Of a DNA stretch of 64,000 nucleotides, positions 1-13,553 are shown piece after piece. Origin of the DNA: Sympetrum striolatum (Eukaryota > Arthropoda > Insecta > Odonata > Libellulidae). Location: assembly GCA_947579665.1 (NCBI GenBank), contig OX388345.1, positions 59,139,454 to 59,203,453 of the forward strand, given 5' to 3'. The notes under the pieces are model-generated. The model ran no database searches, was not told the DNA's origin, and saw nothing but the letters and a program-made list of their open reading frames with translations. Made by a program: the position numbers and the translations under genes. Positions within the stretch are counted from its first letter, which is position 1, and every line of letters begins with the position of its first letter.

Positions 1-3000
1 AATAATAAAAACAACTAAAACAAGAACACATAGCTGAGCTATAGGTATGAACATGCGAAATTTCAGCATTTTAGTAATTTAAATTCAAAAGAGTCATTAC
101 AGCATTAATCTCCTTCCAGTAAAAACAATAAATGACGAAATTTTATTCGATCGATTCAAAACAGAAATAGCTTCATCCAGAGTCCATCAACAAGTCGAAG
201 AAGCATTTGGGAGGTTTCTCAGCAGATGTGCTTTTTGTACGTCCTCAAGAAATGTAACAATCCTTCACTTAAATCATTAGCTAACTAACCTATAGTAACG
301 GTCAAATTCAAAATCTATAATGGATGGAGTACATTTTTGTAACAAAAATTCAGTGTTTTCGTCTAAAAACTTGCGAATTCATAAGTAGCCATCTTAAAAA
401 ATAATAATTTATAATACCTAAGAAAATTAAATATTTAAAAAGTAAGGTAGTACTTACGGAATAAAATTAAGATTGATCCCTGTGATTTCGTCTGATGTCA
501 TTGTCTTATTTTTCACTTTATTTCTCATATAATTGAATAATTTATTGATGTTATTCATTTATTACTGTTTGTCGTAAGTTTTAACTGCCCTCGTTATGCA
601 TGTTGATGTTTGATAATAAATAAATAGAGAAGGTCGTTTCATCTAAGTTAAAGCATAATGAAATAATTCTTCACCGAGTAGCTTAAATAAGGTTAAAGTC
701 AATTTAAGTATCTAATTTATGACAAAATAATACCTAAAGTCAGGGAATTTAAGAAGTACCACGAAATCACCACCGTCATACAGTATATGAATCGCCATCG
801 AAGAGATGCTATGCTGAAAAGTACAGTCAAATGTACGCCAGATATTTCTAATACCATATTCAGTGCTGTACGTGACAAAAAATAAGAAGCAATTACTGCC
901 ACCACGTAAGAGTAAGAAAAGGTCAACGCATCCAACGGCTTCCCAAAGTGCAATGTTAACGAATTCCACGGGCAAGAGGTTGAAAAAGTCTTCTTTTAGA
1001 ATATCCTCTAGCAGAATCCTCATAGGTATGAAGCAAACGAGATATGATTTTTTTTCCCTTTGAAAATTAATAATGATTCGCGGATTAATATGGATAGTTT
1101 GAATAAAATTCCTTTAGCACGAACCGAACAAAACCTGTACAAAGATAAATTATTTATTTCGGGTTATTTCAATACTTTATCATAAATAGAAAATTAAGTC
1201 AAATACGATATTTATGCACACCAGATCTGGTACACTCCTATTTCACTTCTATTTAAGCTACGCTTCCGGAACATATTCATGGTAAATTTGTTTCCTTTAT
1301 CCAACAGAGGAAACTTTCTAAGTAAATTAAGTTTTTCAACTATTGAAACTCTTGCTTGCAGTATTTCCATTTCTTCAGTTCAATAACAATTATCCCACAG
1401 ATCATCTTACTACGTGTTTTATCATGACACAAGTACACTCAATCATCCGATGCAATGCCTCCATTAGATCTATATTTATGAGGTTAATTGATCAACGAAA
1501 CTGTTTCTCGATATTAGACAACTATAAACCCACAAACTCTCACAGCGAAAACCAAATAGATATCATGGTCAATGCTATTAATAGTTATCAGTTTTTATTA
1601 TCAGCTAGAGAATTTTAACAAATTCTCTTCACGCAGGATGTTTTTCTTGAAAACTTTCAACTCATATGATTAAAGAGGATTATCATTAATATAAAACGCA
1701 ATTACTAAAATATGTTGATATTTAACGAACTATCATGGTTTCTAAAATTCTTAAAAGTTGTTTGAAATTAATAAATATTACAAATAACCTTTATTCGTGC
1801 TCTGATACTACAGAATCTCCTACTTATAATTTTTCTTTACGAAAATTGAAATAGAAATAAAAGTAAAATGGATAGTAAAATAAACATTTTGAAGAATTTG
1901 AAATTATTAAAAATCTAATCGAAACCTGAAAAAAGTATAGAAACATAAAGAGGATGTGAAAAACCTGAACTTGCATATGTTGCAAGAAATATTTGATAAT
2001 TCACCATAGGATATGACCAAAATTAATCATTCTAATCAATAATTCTTATTGGCAGTAACTTAATCGAAAAAAAAAGAACGAAAAAAATACCTATGTTGAT
2101 CGAAAAAGTTTGACTTTTACATCGTCATAGAAAAATAAGATAAATACATAAACGATTAAGAATTATTTTGGTCCAAAACGGAGAGGTGGAATCTTTTAGA
2201 AAGATATCGAATGAATGACGATGAAAATAATGACTTCCAAGAATTCTTCCTTCCGGTCCGGATATTAAAAAAAACGGCTCTCGCCGGCTCCAACAATTTT
2301 CGAATTTGAGATTCCAAAGATAAGGTTATTTCCGAAGGAAAGATTCCCGAAAAATGTCACCCACATCGTTCCCAATATCGAAGGCTGAGAAAATGGAAAA
2401 ATCTTCCCGTCTCCGAAGTCACATCAAAGCATCGAAAAATCGATGTGGATTTCCTTTCCTCCTAAAATCCACTCAATTGTGACATCCTTCCTTCCTCCGA
2501 CTTTCATGGGGAAAAGAATCCTCTTAAAACATCTCAAAAGCGACCATGGCCACATAAAAGATCATATTGAATTTAATATTTCGAAAAGTCAGTCCCTCGG
2601 GAAAAAAAAGAAATATAATGCCCTACGTAACCATATCATCCAATTCAACTTACGAAATAAAGCAACCTAAATATAGCAGGAGCGAAATATTGACTTATTT
2701 TTACTCTGAGACAATTGTTATACATTGTATAAATACAGAATCGTATAGCTATTGCTACACCAAATATCATACGGGCCATTTGAACAAAGTGCTAAGTTTT
2801 GTTTGATTTTTCTCAGACTAAATTAATAACAAACTATATTTATATTATACTTTAACATTAAGATTATATTATACTTTTAATATATCGCTCCAACACTTCT
2901 TCTGATACTTAATGTTATTATAAAACTGTCTTTACTCAAGACGTTTCCTATTGTGACAGCCCAATAAGGTACAAGTATAAATTGATGACTTTAAAATATA

Positions 3001-6000
3001 ATTCTCATTTAAGCTAAAAAGCTCCATAAATATTACAGCCATGGAAAATATTTGCGTAAACTATGAGCGGTCATTCTGACATTTCCTACTGTAATACTTA
3101 AAGGGTCAAAATTTAAGAACGAAGCTATGTAAATATAGTTAACAACATTTTACCGTCAGGATTTTTCTATATGAAAAGGCAAATCATTATTCTCCTATAA
3201 AAATATTTGACGAGTCTAAACAGAAGGCGAAAAAATGTTTTCACTTTCTCGTGCTGTTACTCTTCATTTTATTTCCATTCTTTGATCAAATATTACATTC
3301 ATTAATCTATAGGTATTATTCTCTGGTTCACTGAACGATTACTTCCAGAGAAAAGAAAGTAAAAGAAACTGAAAGCGCCATCACAACACGATAACAACGT
3401 TCTTAAAAAATTATCAAAGAGTCTCTCTCTTGAACGTAAGTTCTCAAACAATTTACATTCAGCTAAAATTATGCGTCTAGATTAATAGACTATCAGAGAA
3501 GAACATTTACGAATATAAAATATATTATCTACAAATGTCAAAAGCTTAAACCCATTCGGTTGAAATATCATGAGATAAAACGTCATTCACAGCTTATCAA
3601 AATTTTCAAAGTATGCTTGAAAGTTGAGGAGGAAAAGCTCTAGAAAGAGACTTAATTTAGCGAGACTCCAATAATCACTAGAAATTGAGTGCCCTTGGAA
3701 GAATCTCCAAAGTATCGAAATAAATTTTGGGAAGGACGTCATTCAAATTGACTCGGGGCTATTAATGGGAAGTTAAACCTAAAACTGCTCCTTTGTGTGT
3801 ATTAAAGTAGATTTTCCTGCTTTCAAAGGCACCTTAAATTTTCAGATACACTGAAGGAAATTAAGTAGCGGTAAAAGATTTCTGAAGTTCTTCATTTAAG
3901 TAAAGAAAAAAAAACTAAAAACCAACAATGAAAAAGAAAACGAACATTAACACTTTTTCATTAATTTTCTTAAAAAACCTCACCTAATACAGTAAAGTTT
4001 AAAAACCAACCACATAATGCTTAATGTATGAAGGTGTAGTAAAAAAGCAATTCAAACTCCATTCGTAGTAATTGGTAAAAAAAATTCCGGACTTCTTTGA
4101 CATTTCGATTAAGGAAGAAGACGATTTTGTAATAAATCTTCATTTTGTAAGAACAATTGAAAAGAGCAGGCATAACTAGAAAGCAGTTCTACTTTGAATG
4201 CATTCCCTACTCCAGATCACTGCAACCGCCAAATATAATAGAAAAAATGGCAGTCAAACGGCACTGTAAATAATACGAGAAATGATTACAGAAGAAATCT
4301 TTACAGAAAATTGGATTAAGAAAAAATTACGAAAATTAATTATTTTCATAAACAAAGCAAATGCAGCGCACCAAAGTTCTATTTAACAATCACATCTGCG
4401 TATACATTTATTCATTCGATGTAAGAGGAGCATGGAAGTTATTAAAAAAAATATATTAATCACTTCCCGAAGGCTTAGAAATTTGAAATTTATGGATTCT
4501 TCAGAAGACCAAAGAGGTGCTACAAATTCACATGTTTGCGCCAAAAAATGGGTCCGACTCAGGATAACTCAAAAATACCTCCATAAGAAGATAAAGTTCT
4601 ACTTTTCAATATGTTGGCTTCATTTCTTTTACAAAATTTAATTATAAATAAGTTTCCTAGGAAAGCGAATACATATCGCATCTTCGTATTCCGAGCTAAG
4701 AAAAATAGTGACTGTTTATTCGCATACATTACATACATGCTTGTAATTCAGAATCATCGCTGTTTGTATCCTCAACACCTCCAAAATTATGAACCGAATA
4801 TTTGGAGAGGAAATATGTTCTCTGCTACATTCTCATAGCTAACACAATACCCTTCCTCTTCTCATGATAGTACTCTCGAGTAAAACCAGAAAAAAATAAT
4901 AAATCAGTTTCAAATGATCATACTGTTCCATAAACCACATCGAGTGTTAAACATTAGAGGAAAGCAAGTGTGGAACAAAACTACGATAAGGCCGACTGTC
5001 GCTCGAATCAGCGAACGTAAATCTTGTCTGTCGCTTCGGAAAGTAACTCAATATAAAAGATTTCCGCAACGAAAGGTCAGAGCTTCATATTCAACTCTTC
5101 TTCGAGTATCAGAACCGAGATACAAATATTTGTAAAAAGGATAATTTCCTAGGGTTTCCGCAACGACAACGCAGCAGTTGCATTTAAGTCCATTACTCAG
5201 CACTTCCTACGGAAAAGAGTTACTGCGACTTGGATACTGAGCGATGAATATGAAAAGATGAAACCTTCCGCTCCTAAATCCTTCGAGAGTACTCCCGATG
5301 GTACTAAAAAAGTATTCAAAATATTAGCACAGTATTTTCCTTTTCGATACCCTTTCAGTCTATCGATTGTTACGAAAAACAACTAAAATTTAATTATACA
5401 CTTTGCTTCTTAATAAAATGGTTAATTTACATACTCAGCATTTAGTATTTATTTTCAAGGAAGATTCTTTATGTCAAAACTAGGCTCGCTAAATTTTCTT
5501 TTTTTCAATCTCGTCGCTGACGTAACAAATGAGGAAGTTTTCTAAAATTATATCATATATTAAAATCATATCCTTTGATTTTTGATAAAATGGCTAATTT
5601 AGATACTCAGCATTTAATATTTATTTTCAGAAGCTAACAACGAAAATAATCCCACTACGTAAGATTAGGATTTCATGACGAGAAAGATATCAGATATCCG
5701 TCGGAATGAACGCCAAACTGAATTCATTAGTGTTTGTTTTTCTTCTTTGGATAATGCATTACGTCACGAAGTTTTGATTCGGCGTATTACGCACGCAAAC
5801 TCAACGACGCTAGCTAGCACTGCGAAATAACCATGACATTACATTTCGAAACAGAATCTTTCGATGTAAAAGAGCACTTGGAGCAAAGGGGAAAAATCAG
5901 CTGAATACCAAAAAAACTGTCCCATGTGTTAAGTCGGAAACGAGTTTGAAAATGGAAAATTTAAGGAACATATTTTGACCAAAAGAATACTCCTCGAAAT

Positions 6001-7640
6001 AGAACATAAATAGTATTACATATCTATCACTGCAAATGAAATGTTTCGCCATTTATGGATTAAGGTCGAAAGAGTAAGCGTGTTATATTATTAGTATATT
6101 AATAAATAAACAGAGGAATCTGTAGCCAATAAATAGGTGTAATAAATGGAGATTTTTCCAAATAATTTAATGAAAATAAATATAATTTATTCTTTTAACT
6201 ACTTTCATCATTCATCGAGGCCGTCTTATTGTTAGACAAATATACTGTTATACAGATTGGTAACCATCATATTTTATATCAATACATGTTATAACCTTAT
6301 TGTATTAAATTGAAAGAAATACACGTGTATAGTTGTAATTATATCCCGTTTCCACTAGACAAGTAATACATATTCCAAACTGGGAATATATTCGCCCACG
6401 ATTGAAGTAAACAGAGCAAATAAATGCCATATTGCGCATTCTTCAATATTTATCTTTCAATTTTTTCCCAAATTACTATCCATATTTCTAATATTATTCA
6501 TTAGTCAAATAAATGAAATAGTAATACCCAGAAATTCATTTATATTTTTTTTCTGAGAGAAACGCCAATAAAACCAAACTAAATATCTGTAACAGCACAA
6601 GAAACAGAGATAACATTGAACTGAAGATAGCTCAATTAAAACGATGGTGTGTATATTGATTATATGTATATGCAAAGAAGGAATAAATGGTTTAAATATG
6701 TTTCCAAACAAATATTTTCAGCTTTATTCAGCTACGACAACTGAAAAATTCTCCTCACCATATCAGAAGGATACACATAGCGTATCTAACAGTTTTTAAC
6801 TCCTAAAAATCTTAGATTAATGAATATAAGTTAGCATTATTTTTATTTTCTTATTATTATCTTTATAAATCCATCTGTTTGACTCCGTCCTACGTAATGC
6901 TAATTCCATATCTTTATCTAATGATTAAGATACCCATAATTTCAACCCGGAAGATACGGAAGAACTGCTATCGATGCAGAGTAGTATTCCATCCGTGTTT
7001 GTGCTATTTTTTTGGAAAATAGCCCAATGGAAATATAGAATTCCGCCATTAGAAGAAGAGAATTGCCCACGGACGAGAGTGCCTGGTACTGAAGAAATGC
7101 GTCTTAGTATATTCGAGAAAGTTAGGTGGAAATTTGAATATCTAATTGTTTACCACGATATGCAGTCAATGATTTCCATAATCGGCTTACGTGGTAATGA
7201 AAACAGCAATGCTATGATTGATCACCGGAAGTTATCAAGCGCTGCCAGGCGAGAGAGCGATGGAATCATTAACGGAAGGATTTGAGGTCCAGACACGAGA
7301 AGGAAACAATCTGGTTCGAGAGAGAGACATTACTCGATGTCTCTTACATAACAAAAAGCGGTTAACCAGAAGGTTGAAATCAGAGAACATTTATGCAAGT
7401 GCCTTGGAGATTTGTAAAAATACAAATAAAAGTATTTTTCCACAAAACATTAGCAGTGACCCACGCCTTTTCTAAGCAAGGGGCAGAAAAGAATGCATCG
7501 TGAAAGAAACCAAAGATCCAATTCCAAGATCTTAATTCTCTTTTCAGATTTTAAAAGAGAAAACAAATCTATAATTTATACAATTTTAAAATAATCTTTT
7601 GAATTATTTTGCCTGAAATATCTCATCCAAACGTCGATCT
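1..7640. other. Gene-free AT-rich stretch
   Basis: No convincing exon, RNA gene or recognisable transposon was found here. Open frames are short, lack family motifs and are of the size expected by chance in AT-rich DNA. The only stretch with protein-like character is at 735-1040, listed separately. The distal exons of the TLC-domain gene that starts at 16401 on the minus strand could lie here, but none was recognised. Confidence 0.6.
735..1040 (+). pseudogene. Possible coding remnant, unrecognised
   Basis: Two overlapping plus-strand frames join across one frameshift near 870-885 to give about 100 residues of protein-like composition. The first part includes EFKKYHEITTVIQYMNRHRR; the second is rich in Lys, Ser and Arg (LLPPRKSKKRSTH). 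A GGTATG at 1025 could be a donor, but there is no strong acceptor upstream. The opposite strand is also open over the same stretch, which weakens the case. No family was recognised. It may be a decayed exon, a transposon remnant or chance. Confidence 0.15.
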
Positions 7641-7642
7641 AC

Positions 7643-7824
7643 CTATAACGCAGGGTTTCCCGAACTGTTCGGGAAGGTAGCAAGTGTTCCGCGAAATTGG
7701 TACAATTTTCTAAAATGTATTAATTATGTGTTCGCCCTTCAAATTACGCAAGGTGCTCTGTCGAATTCCGCAGACTATTAAAGTGCTTCATCAGAGAAAA
7801 AGTTTGGGAAGCCCTGCTATAATT
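7643..7824. mobile_element. hAT-like MITE with 8-bp target duplication
   Basis: A 166-bp non-autonomous element spans 7651-7816. It begins CAGGGTTTCCC and ends GGGAAGCCCTG, imperfect inverted termini of the hAT type. It is flanked by CTATAACG (7643-7650) and CTATAATT (7817-7824), which agree at six of eight bases and fit the 8-bp target duplication of hAT elements. There is no coding capacity. The interior has the repeated GTTCCG/GTTCGC-type text common in hAT-derived short repeats. Confidence 0.6.
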
Positions 7825-8500
7825 TTTTCCATGATCAATAAGTGCAAAAAGAAAACAAAATTCCTTTGCGTCAAACTTTTTACTGAGGAAATGGGGAATC
7901 ACTTATCTACCGGAAAATTATGCTGCCTTATTTTACCACAATTGATTATTCAAATGGAAATTTCACGTTAATATCGATAGGATGAGGTTGAATGAAACGT
8001 CTAAGGGAACGCAAAGAGAATTAATATGCTAAATTCAAATCCGATTCATCCGCAAGGTTTGAAATTGTTTCGCAGAATGATAACAGCACCTGCAAATGAC
8101 TGACTGAATGAACTGATACAAAATATTCCTATAGGGTGAATAGTAGGGGCTAGAGAATACGTAACCAAACACGGATACTGGGGTCAAAGCTATTTTTCTT
8201 TCTCGAAAAATTATCTATTTGTTGTAACCTCTTTAAAATTTATACAAGGAGCAACTAAATATTCAAGTTTTCAGGAGATAAATTTAATTTAGATCCGAAT
8301 ATTCTTCCTCGAGGCAATTGTAAGCATTAAATCAAGCTCAAGTCTTTTTCCTCACCCGATGCGTGAATACGCCACTCGTGCTAAAGCCAAGGACACACAG
8401 TTGAACGGTGTACTCCAGCTTACATAACGCATGGCGTAGCAAGAAAGACTCATGCGTAACATTAATTTATACGCCACTTCCCACGCGAAGGTTATTACTA
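7825..8500. other. Intergenic, nothing recognised
   Basis: No exon, RNA gene or repeat structure was seen between the hAT-like MITE and the candidate TATA box near 8511. Confidence 0.5.
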
Positions 8501-8510
8501 TTCAACTGAT

Positions 8511-8650
8511 GCTTATAAAGTATCCAGCAATTAGGTCGGTTGGTGCCCTCTAATATTAGCAACCAAGAGTTAGTTGGAGGAATTAGACTTACGAGGAAGG
8601 ATGAGGAGTGAGGTAGTTTGCCCATGCTCTCCTCACTGAGCCAGAATGCA
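8511..8650 (+). promoter_or_regulatory. Candidate core promoter with TATA box
   Basis: CTTATAAAG at about 8512-8520 lies some 130 bp upstream of a candidate start codon at 8651. The spacing leaves room for a short 5' UTR with a start site about 30 bp after the TATA box. This is only of interest because the exon at 8651-8669 may be the first coding exon of the LITAF-like gene. A single TATA-like string in AT-rich DNA is weak evidence. Confidence 0.25.
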
Positions 8651-8669
8651 ATGAGCGGAAAATGTCCAG
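8651..8669 (+). CDS. Candidate first coding exon of LITAF-like isoform A
   Basis: ATG opens a six-codon frame (MSGKCP) ending in one extra base at a canonical donor, G|GTAAGT. The downstream proline-rich exon at 34785 needs exactly one carried base, so joining gives MSGKCPGYEKVAPPAYNQ and stays open. With exons 34785-34889, 37915-38047 and 58320-58422 the total is 360 nt, or 119 residues plus stop. Against it, the exon is very short and the implied 26-kb intron would contain all of INO80B and the first exon of the TLC-domain gene. Another ATG with an in-phase donor exists near 32828 but encodes a basic, unlike N-terminus. Confidence 0.35.
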
Positions 8670-10980
8670 GTAAGTGAAGCACTATGACTCTATGAGTAAC
8701 ACTTTAGCTGACGTTACATAAGGACCTTGATCAGTGCAATTATTCATTAAGTAGCTTTCATGACATCACAGCAATGAACAAAACTGTGACAAAAGTAAAT
8801 GAAAGATAAATTATACCTGGTACCAAAAGAAAAATATTCCATTCGTCAATATGTAGTAGTAGAAACATTCAACTGATACGGATGTTAATAGAGAAGAGCA
8901 AATTGAATTTTCCGAGCGAGAATTGCATTAATTAATTCGCGGCTCTCTCTGGTTCTTCTAAATGTTGATTCCTTTTGATAGCAGGTCCGTCCCGAAAAAA
9001 TCTATCATAGTTTCCCATGGATACAGACGATTTTATTCATCGCAATCGATTTATTGGTCGATTTTCGACTGCTGGAACGACGTAATCATAGGCGAAGTGC
9101 ACTGAACAAGGGTCGAGAGGAAATCTGATTTAAAAGATAGGAAATGGAGTGCGTTATACGCTCTGTTTACACTGTCTCGCTATCGCTAGACAGCATAGTG
9201 AACGACCTGCGCCTTCGAGTTTGCGCAACTCCTTGGGAGTGTACACAACCATCCTGAAGCGCCTTCAATCATCACGAAGTCCCTTTTATAATTCATCATC
9301 CAACGGCAAGAAAAAACATTCCGCTTCCCTTCAAATACCCTACGAATTTTATCATAAAATCTCTTGAGACGAGGGAACCTATTGACACGAAATGTGAGGG
9401 ACGACCAAGATCAAATTTCGTTTGAACTACGAAAGTTTCTTGCTAAAGCAAACTGCTGATTTAAGTTCCATGCATACGAGTATTTATCGTCTTTTACATT
9501 GAAAAGTAAAATAAGCTAAAAATTAATAAATTAACTTTCACCACCGTTATTCAAAGTCAGCTAAAATTAAAATAAAGTTTATAAAAAATTTATGTACAGA
9601 ACCTTGATTTTCGTTCATTGAAAATATTTCACAAATTACTTTTTTCATTATCCGAGGAATTTAGGGCGGATACTTTCCCGGAGGAACGGAAAATGTGTTT
9701 TTGCGTTAACCGTCGTTTCGTGTTTACCGTTTTGAGTTAAACGAATTAATATGCACTGAAAGTTAAGTAGACGGAACGAACCAACGCTGCTCTTCGTGTT
9801 AACCGATATTCCGAGTTATCCGTTCCATGTTAACCAGCTACCGCAGGATCTTATCCTCTGAGTAATTCGAGGAAAAATTACGAAAATATACGGTTAAAAA
9901 TTAAACATTACTACGATCATCGGATGGTATGATTCCTCAATCACATTTTCGAGGAATATTTTTGCATAAAATGATAAGAGGGATGTTGAAAGCGTATCCT
10001 ACAAAGTCCATACGCTTACGATATAGGATAGCTCATGTTTTGATTGTTCAGCGTCTCATAAATCTTAAGTTCTGAAAACGAATCAGGGTTGCTAAGGCAA
10101 GGAAACAATACAAAGTTTATGAAAGTTATGCGTATCATATGTCCAATTAGCTCTAAGTAGTTCTTTATCCCTCGATATAGAAGAGAATGAGTAACTGAAC
10201 AAACTTAAAGTGGCTTACATTACAAACCACGGCACCATAGTTTCATCTCTTCCTGCAGGAAGGAGGAAAAAATCTTTTCCCGCAGAATTCTTGGCTAAAA
10301 ATAATAAATCCTAGCAGACATTTTGGAGAAAGTTTCAAGTAGACACGAGAGTTCCTGACTGACGTTTAAGTTTTAACGCCAGAAAAAAAGGGAAATCGTA
10401 CTTAAAAATACCCTCTCGACTTGGGAATTTTAGACTAAATGATTTATCTTACCAAAGGAATGGTATATTATTTTAAAGCGAGAGGAAAGGGGAGCATAAA
10501 ACATATGCTTCCCGGTTTGGCTTGTTGTATTATCACGGACTTCGGATCGGGATTTTTCTGATAGAAACAACTTTGTTTATCTTCAAACATACATTTCCCC
10601 TTCTCCTTCCGTACACGATTTAAAGGACGAGAAGGAATCTTTTCATGGAATCCTGAGTTGAACAACACTTGTAAGACCGGCAAAAATTATTTGGATTAGC
10701 TGATCAAACTGACTGACAGATGATTCAGCTATATTCAAGACTAATATTTATAAATCGAGCAAGTAACTGTGACACTGTGTAGCTAGTTCGAATAGTAGTT
10801 CGTAATCGTATTACTTCGAAAACAATTTTCTGAGCCTAACTCCTTACTTTTCCCTAGAACTTGATTTCGATACACCATCTGCAGAAAACTCAACCCGCAT
10901 GCCTTTAAATCCGTAAGAAAAACGAAGACTAAATGCAATCTACTCAAATAAAGATAATCAAGTGACGCTATACGAATGCT
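8670..10980. other. Intergenic; possible Tigger-like repeat remnant
   Basis: No gene was seen. At about 9690-9840 short variants of GTTAACCG, GTTTACCG and GTTATCCG recur in both halves of a 150-bp stretch. Such strings resemble terminal text of Tc1/mariner-pogo (Tigger-like) short elements, but no clean terminal repeats or TA duplication could be defined. The remainder holds only short open frames without motifs. Confidence 0.3.
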
Positions 10981-10984
10981 TCCT

Positions 10985-11470
10985 TCGTTAATGATAATAG
11001 TAATAACTTTATTTTGCTCTGGGAAAGTCCCATAAGAGCAGAAAAAATAATGCAAATATTATCTGATAACATAAGATAATAATACAAAATATAGACTGCC
11101 TATATAAAGATGATACAAAAAAGAAAAAGAAATAAGCCAGTATTATAGTTTTAGAATCATTCCGTGGTAACAATAAGGCAATCAAACAATTTTCCTTTAA
11201 AAGATTCTGCAGAAGTGGAATTTTTAATATTTAAAGGCAGGTTGTTCCAAAAATTAGATGCTGTAATTAAGAAGTATTTTAAGTAAGCGTTAGTCCGAGA
11301 GATTTGGCATAAAAGATAGTTATGGCCGGAGCGTGTAGTTTTACAAGAAACAGAATAATTGGAAGTAAACCTGTCATGGATATACTGCGGTTGAAGATTG
11401 TGAAAAACTGTAGACAAAAATGAACTAAGCATGTATTTTCTTCTGGTATTTGGTCTAATTAGAAGAACGA
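10985..11470 (-). mobile_element. 3' end of a non-LTR retrotransposon (LINE)
   Basis: On the minus strand the frame 11432-11157 carries ITASNFWNNLPLNIKNSTS followed by AESFKGKL, the pattern (fWN-LP--ik-a-s---Fk--L) that ends the reverse transcriptase ORF of CR1/Jockey/RTE-type LINEs. After the stop comes a 3' UTR that ends near 10985 in AATAAAGTTATTACTATTAT, an A/T-rich short-repeat tail typical of such elements. Upstream (11433-11580) only broken fragments of RT-like frame remain. It is a 5'-truncated dead copy; the clade cannot be set from this much sequence. Confidence 0.6.
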
Positions 11471-11599
11471 CGTCGAGATACAGGATTTCTCAGTAGGTAA
11501 CGAATACCAGTAAGTAAACAGGAAGCCACAACTTCGATTGCACTACGTGCATAGCTTGACAGTATTATTCATACATTCATTTATTTGACACATACAGGA

Positions 11600-12780
11600 A
11601 GTCCCGCAAAGTTGTATTATAATACATGTAAATAATAAATATAATGTCCATAATCAACGACAAAATCAAAATAGAACAAAAGAAACAAAAATACATCGTT
11701 AAACAAATACAAACAATACAAAATAATAAGTAAATATCTTTACAGTCATTAAAACACAAATCTTAACAAAAACACATGGACATATTCCGAATCACTTTAT
11801 CAGAGATGTCTCAAATGACTTAAAGATAGTTGAAGATGAAAATATCTACAATTACAATTGTGTTAAGTATAGCGTTTGCTTTTGAGAGTATTCTGGGGAT
11901 GGTCGAGCGGTTATAGATGTATGCACGACATGATGGAGTGTAAAATGGATAATACTCTCTCGTGGTTTTTGTCGGAATTTGGATGTTTAAATATTCAATG
12001 AGTTTTACGTAGTTGACGGAATCCCCTATCATAATTTTCCTTCAAAGGAGGAGATCTGCGCCGTTTCACTCACTCTTCGACGAAAGTTAAAATTATCAAC
12101 ACTACGTCCATTCCGATGCGAATGGTATTGATCGCCGATGACGCAATTTCAGAGAACTCGCGTTAATTTTCCTTTCATTTACCGTTAAATAAATTTTCGC
12201 CGACGAAATTCAACAAAGGCGGAAATATTTAAATTACGTCGCCTTTTGTAGCAAAACCGCTCTTTTACCATTTAATTAATTCGAAGGGAAAAGATGCCGA
12301 GATCTTTCCTCCCATGCCTCGAAAGGGATCTTTGAGTCGGTAAGAATTAAGTGAAAAATAAGGAAATAAATGAAGACTGTGACAGTGCTCTTCCTGAAAA
12401 GAAAGATCTCGCTTCGGAAAAGAGTTAATTTACTTGAAAGACTTGGATCTTGGAGATTAAATTCGACTAAAATGCGATCTTGAGCAAATAGATTCCTTGA
12501 AGCAACTCCAAAAATACTTTTTACCGTTAAAATTTAATTAAATTTCCGTTCCACAGTTTACGATTAAATTTTTCTGAAGTACTCGTTTTATCTCATGAAA
12601 TTGCTTTTGAGCTGCTTAGACATTTGAGGAAGCAATGAATACGTGATATTTTCCCAGATTAGCTCTTTTTTCCATGGATTCGACAGATGATTTTAGAGTA
12701 TTGGGGACGATTTCAATTTTTACTTCTAGATGCCCTTCCAGCGGTCAACTATTATGGAGAAAATCTAGCAAACACGTCCA
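11600..12780. other. Intergenic, nothing recognised
   Basis: This interval is low in complexity in places (11600-11760 is very A-rich). No exon, RNA or bounded repeat was identified. Confidence 0.5.
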
Positions 12781-12794
12781 TTACGCCAGAAAAA

Positions 12795-12857
12795 TCCGAT
12801 TTGCCAGGATTTGAACCCGGAATCCTTGCATACTTACCACTCCACCACAGCTATCGG
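12795..12857 (-). repeat. tRNA-like sequence, probable SINE head or tRNA relic
   Basis: On the minus strand a tRNA-like unit can be read. The acceptor arms CCGAT and ATCGG pair. An A-box-like TAGCTGTGGTG (one mismatch to TRGYNNARNNG) is followed by a perfect B box, GGTTCAAATCC (12807-12817). The anticodon arm is poor and no functional tRNA is proposed. The sequence differs from the SINE family at 60884, 41929 and 21282, so it would be a second tRNA-derived family or an isolated tRNA pseudogene. Confidence 0.45.
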
Positions 12858-12859
12858 TG

Positions 12860-13550
12860 AATATAACAAATAATTATTATTATTTGAGGTGATTTAAAAT
12901 AAAGAGAGCATTTTCTCCTTTGCTGAAGTGTAGCCTGGCTCTTATGTTAAATACAAACTTATTTCACATTCCAATTTATTACAAATCTAATTAGAATCTC
13001 ATATCATGTGAATTAAATATATTAAAATTTTTCTTTCGTATTCTCCTCAAAAATTTAAAATTAGGACCTTTTTCTACATACTGACGTATTGTGGTAAAAT
13101 AATCTTGAAGATGTTTTTTCTGAAGATTTACAGGAGCTGAAGTAAGAAAGTTGAACTCATCGCTATTAATGTATTTTTGGCACAAATCTCGGCCATAAGA
13201 AGATCCATAGAATTAAGTCTGAAATAGTCCATTAATGCTTGTACAACAAATAGTACCCCAAACTGTGATTATTGAGAGCTTTACGAAGCTAGATCTTATC
13301 ACTTATCCTTTCGGAGCTCTTCCTTTTTGAAAACAGAATTATTCTCAATTTCAATCACCGAAAAATCGGGTATTTATCGAAATGCTTAGCGACAAAATTG
13401 AGAGATTTGGTATAATACAAAAATGACTACATCAAATTAGAGAAGTAGCAATCTCCGGTATTGGCATAATCTACGGAAGGGAAAAGCGATATTTTTGGGT
13501 GAGATTTCCCATTCTTCTCATTCATTAAATACATGGAAAGACACTTCGGA
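12860..13550. other. Intergenic, nothing recognised
   Basis: No gene or bounded element was seen between the tRNA-like unit and the hammerhead foldback at 13554. Confidence 0.5.
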
Positions 13551-13553
13551 TTA

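Noticed and set aside
717..1023. Two minus-strand open frames opposite the 735-1040 remnant, checked as distal TLC-domain exons
   Set aside because: They lack the paired histidines and GYF-D pattern of the TLC domain.
11024..11034. GGGAAAGTCCC, an NF-kappaB-like palindrome
   Set aside because: It lies in the 3' UTR of a LINE relic, with no promoter nearby.
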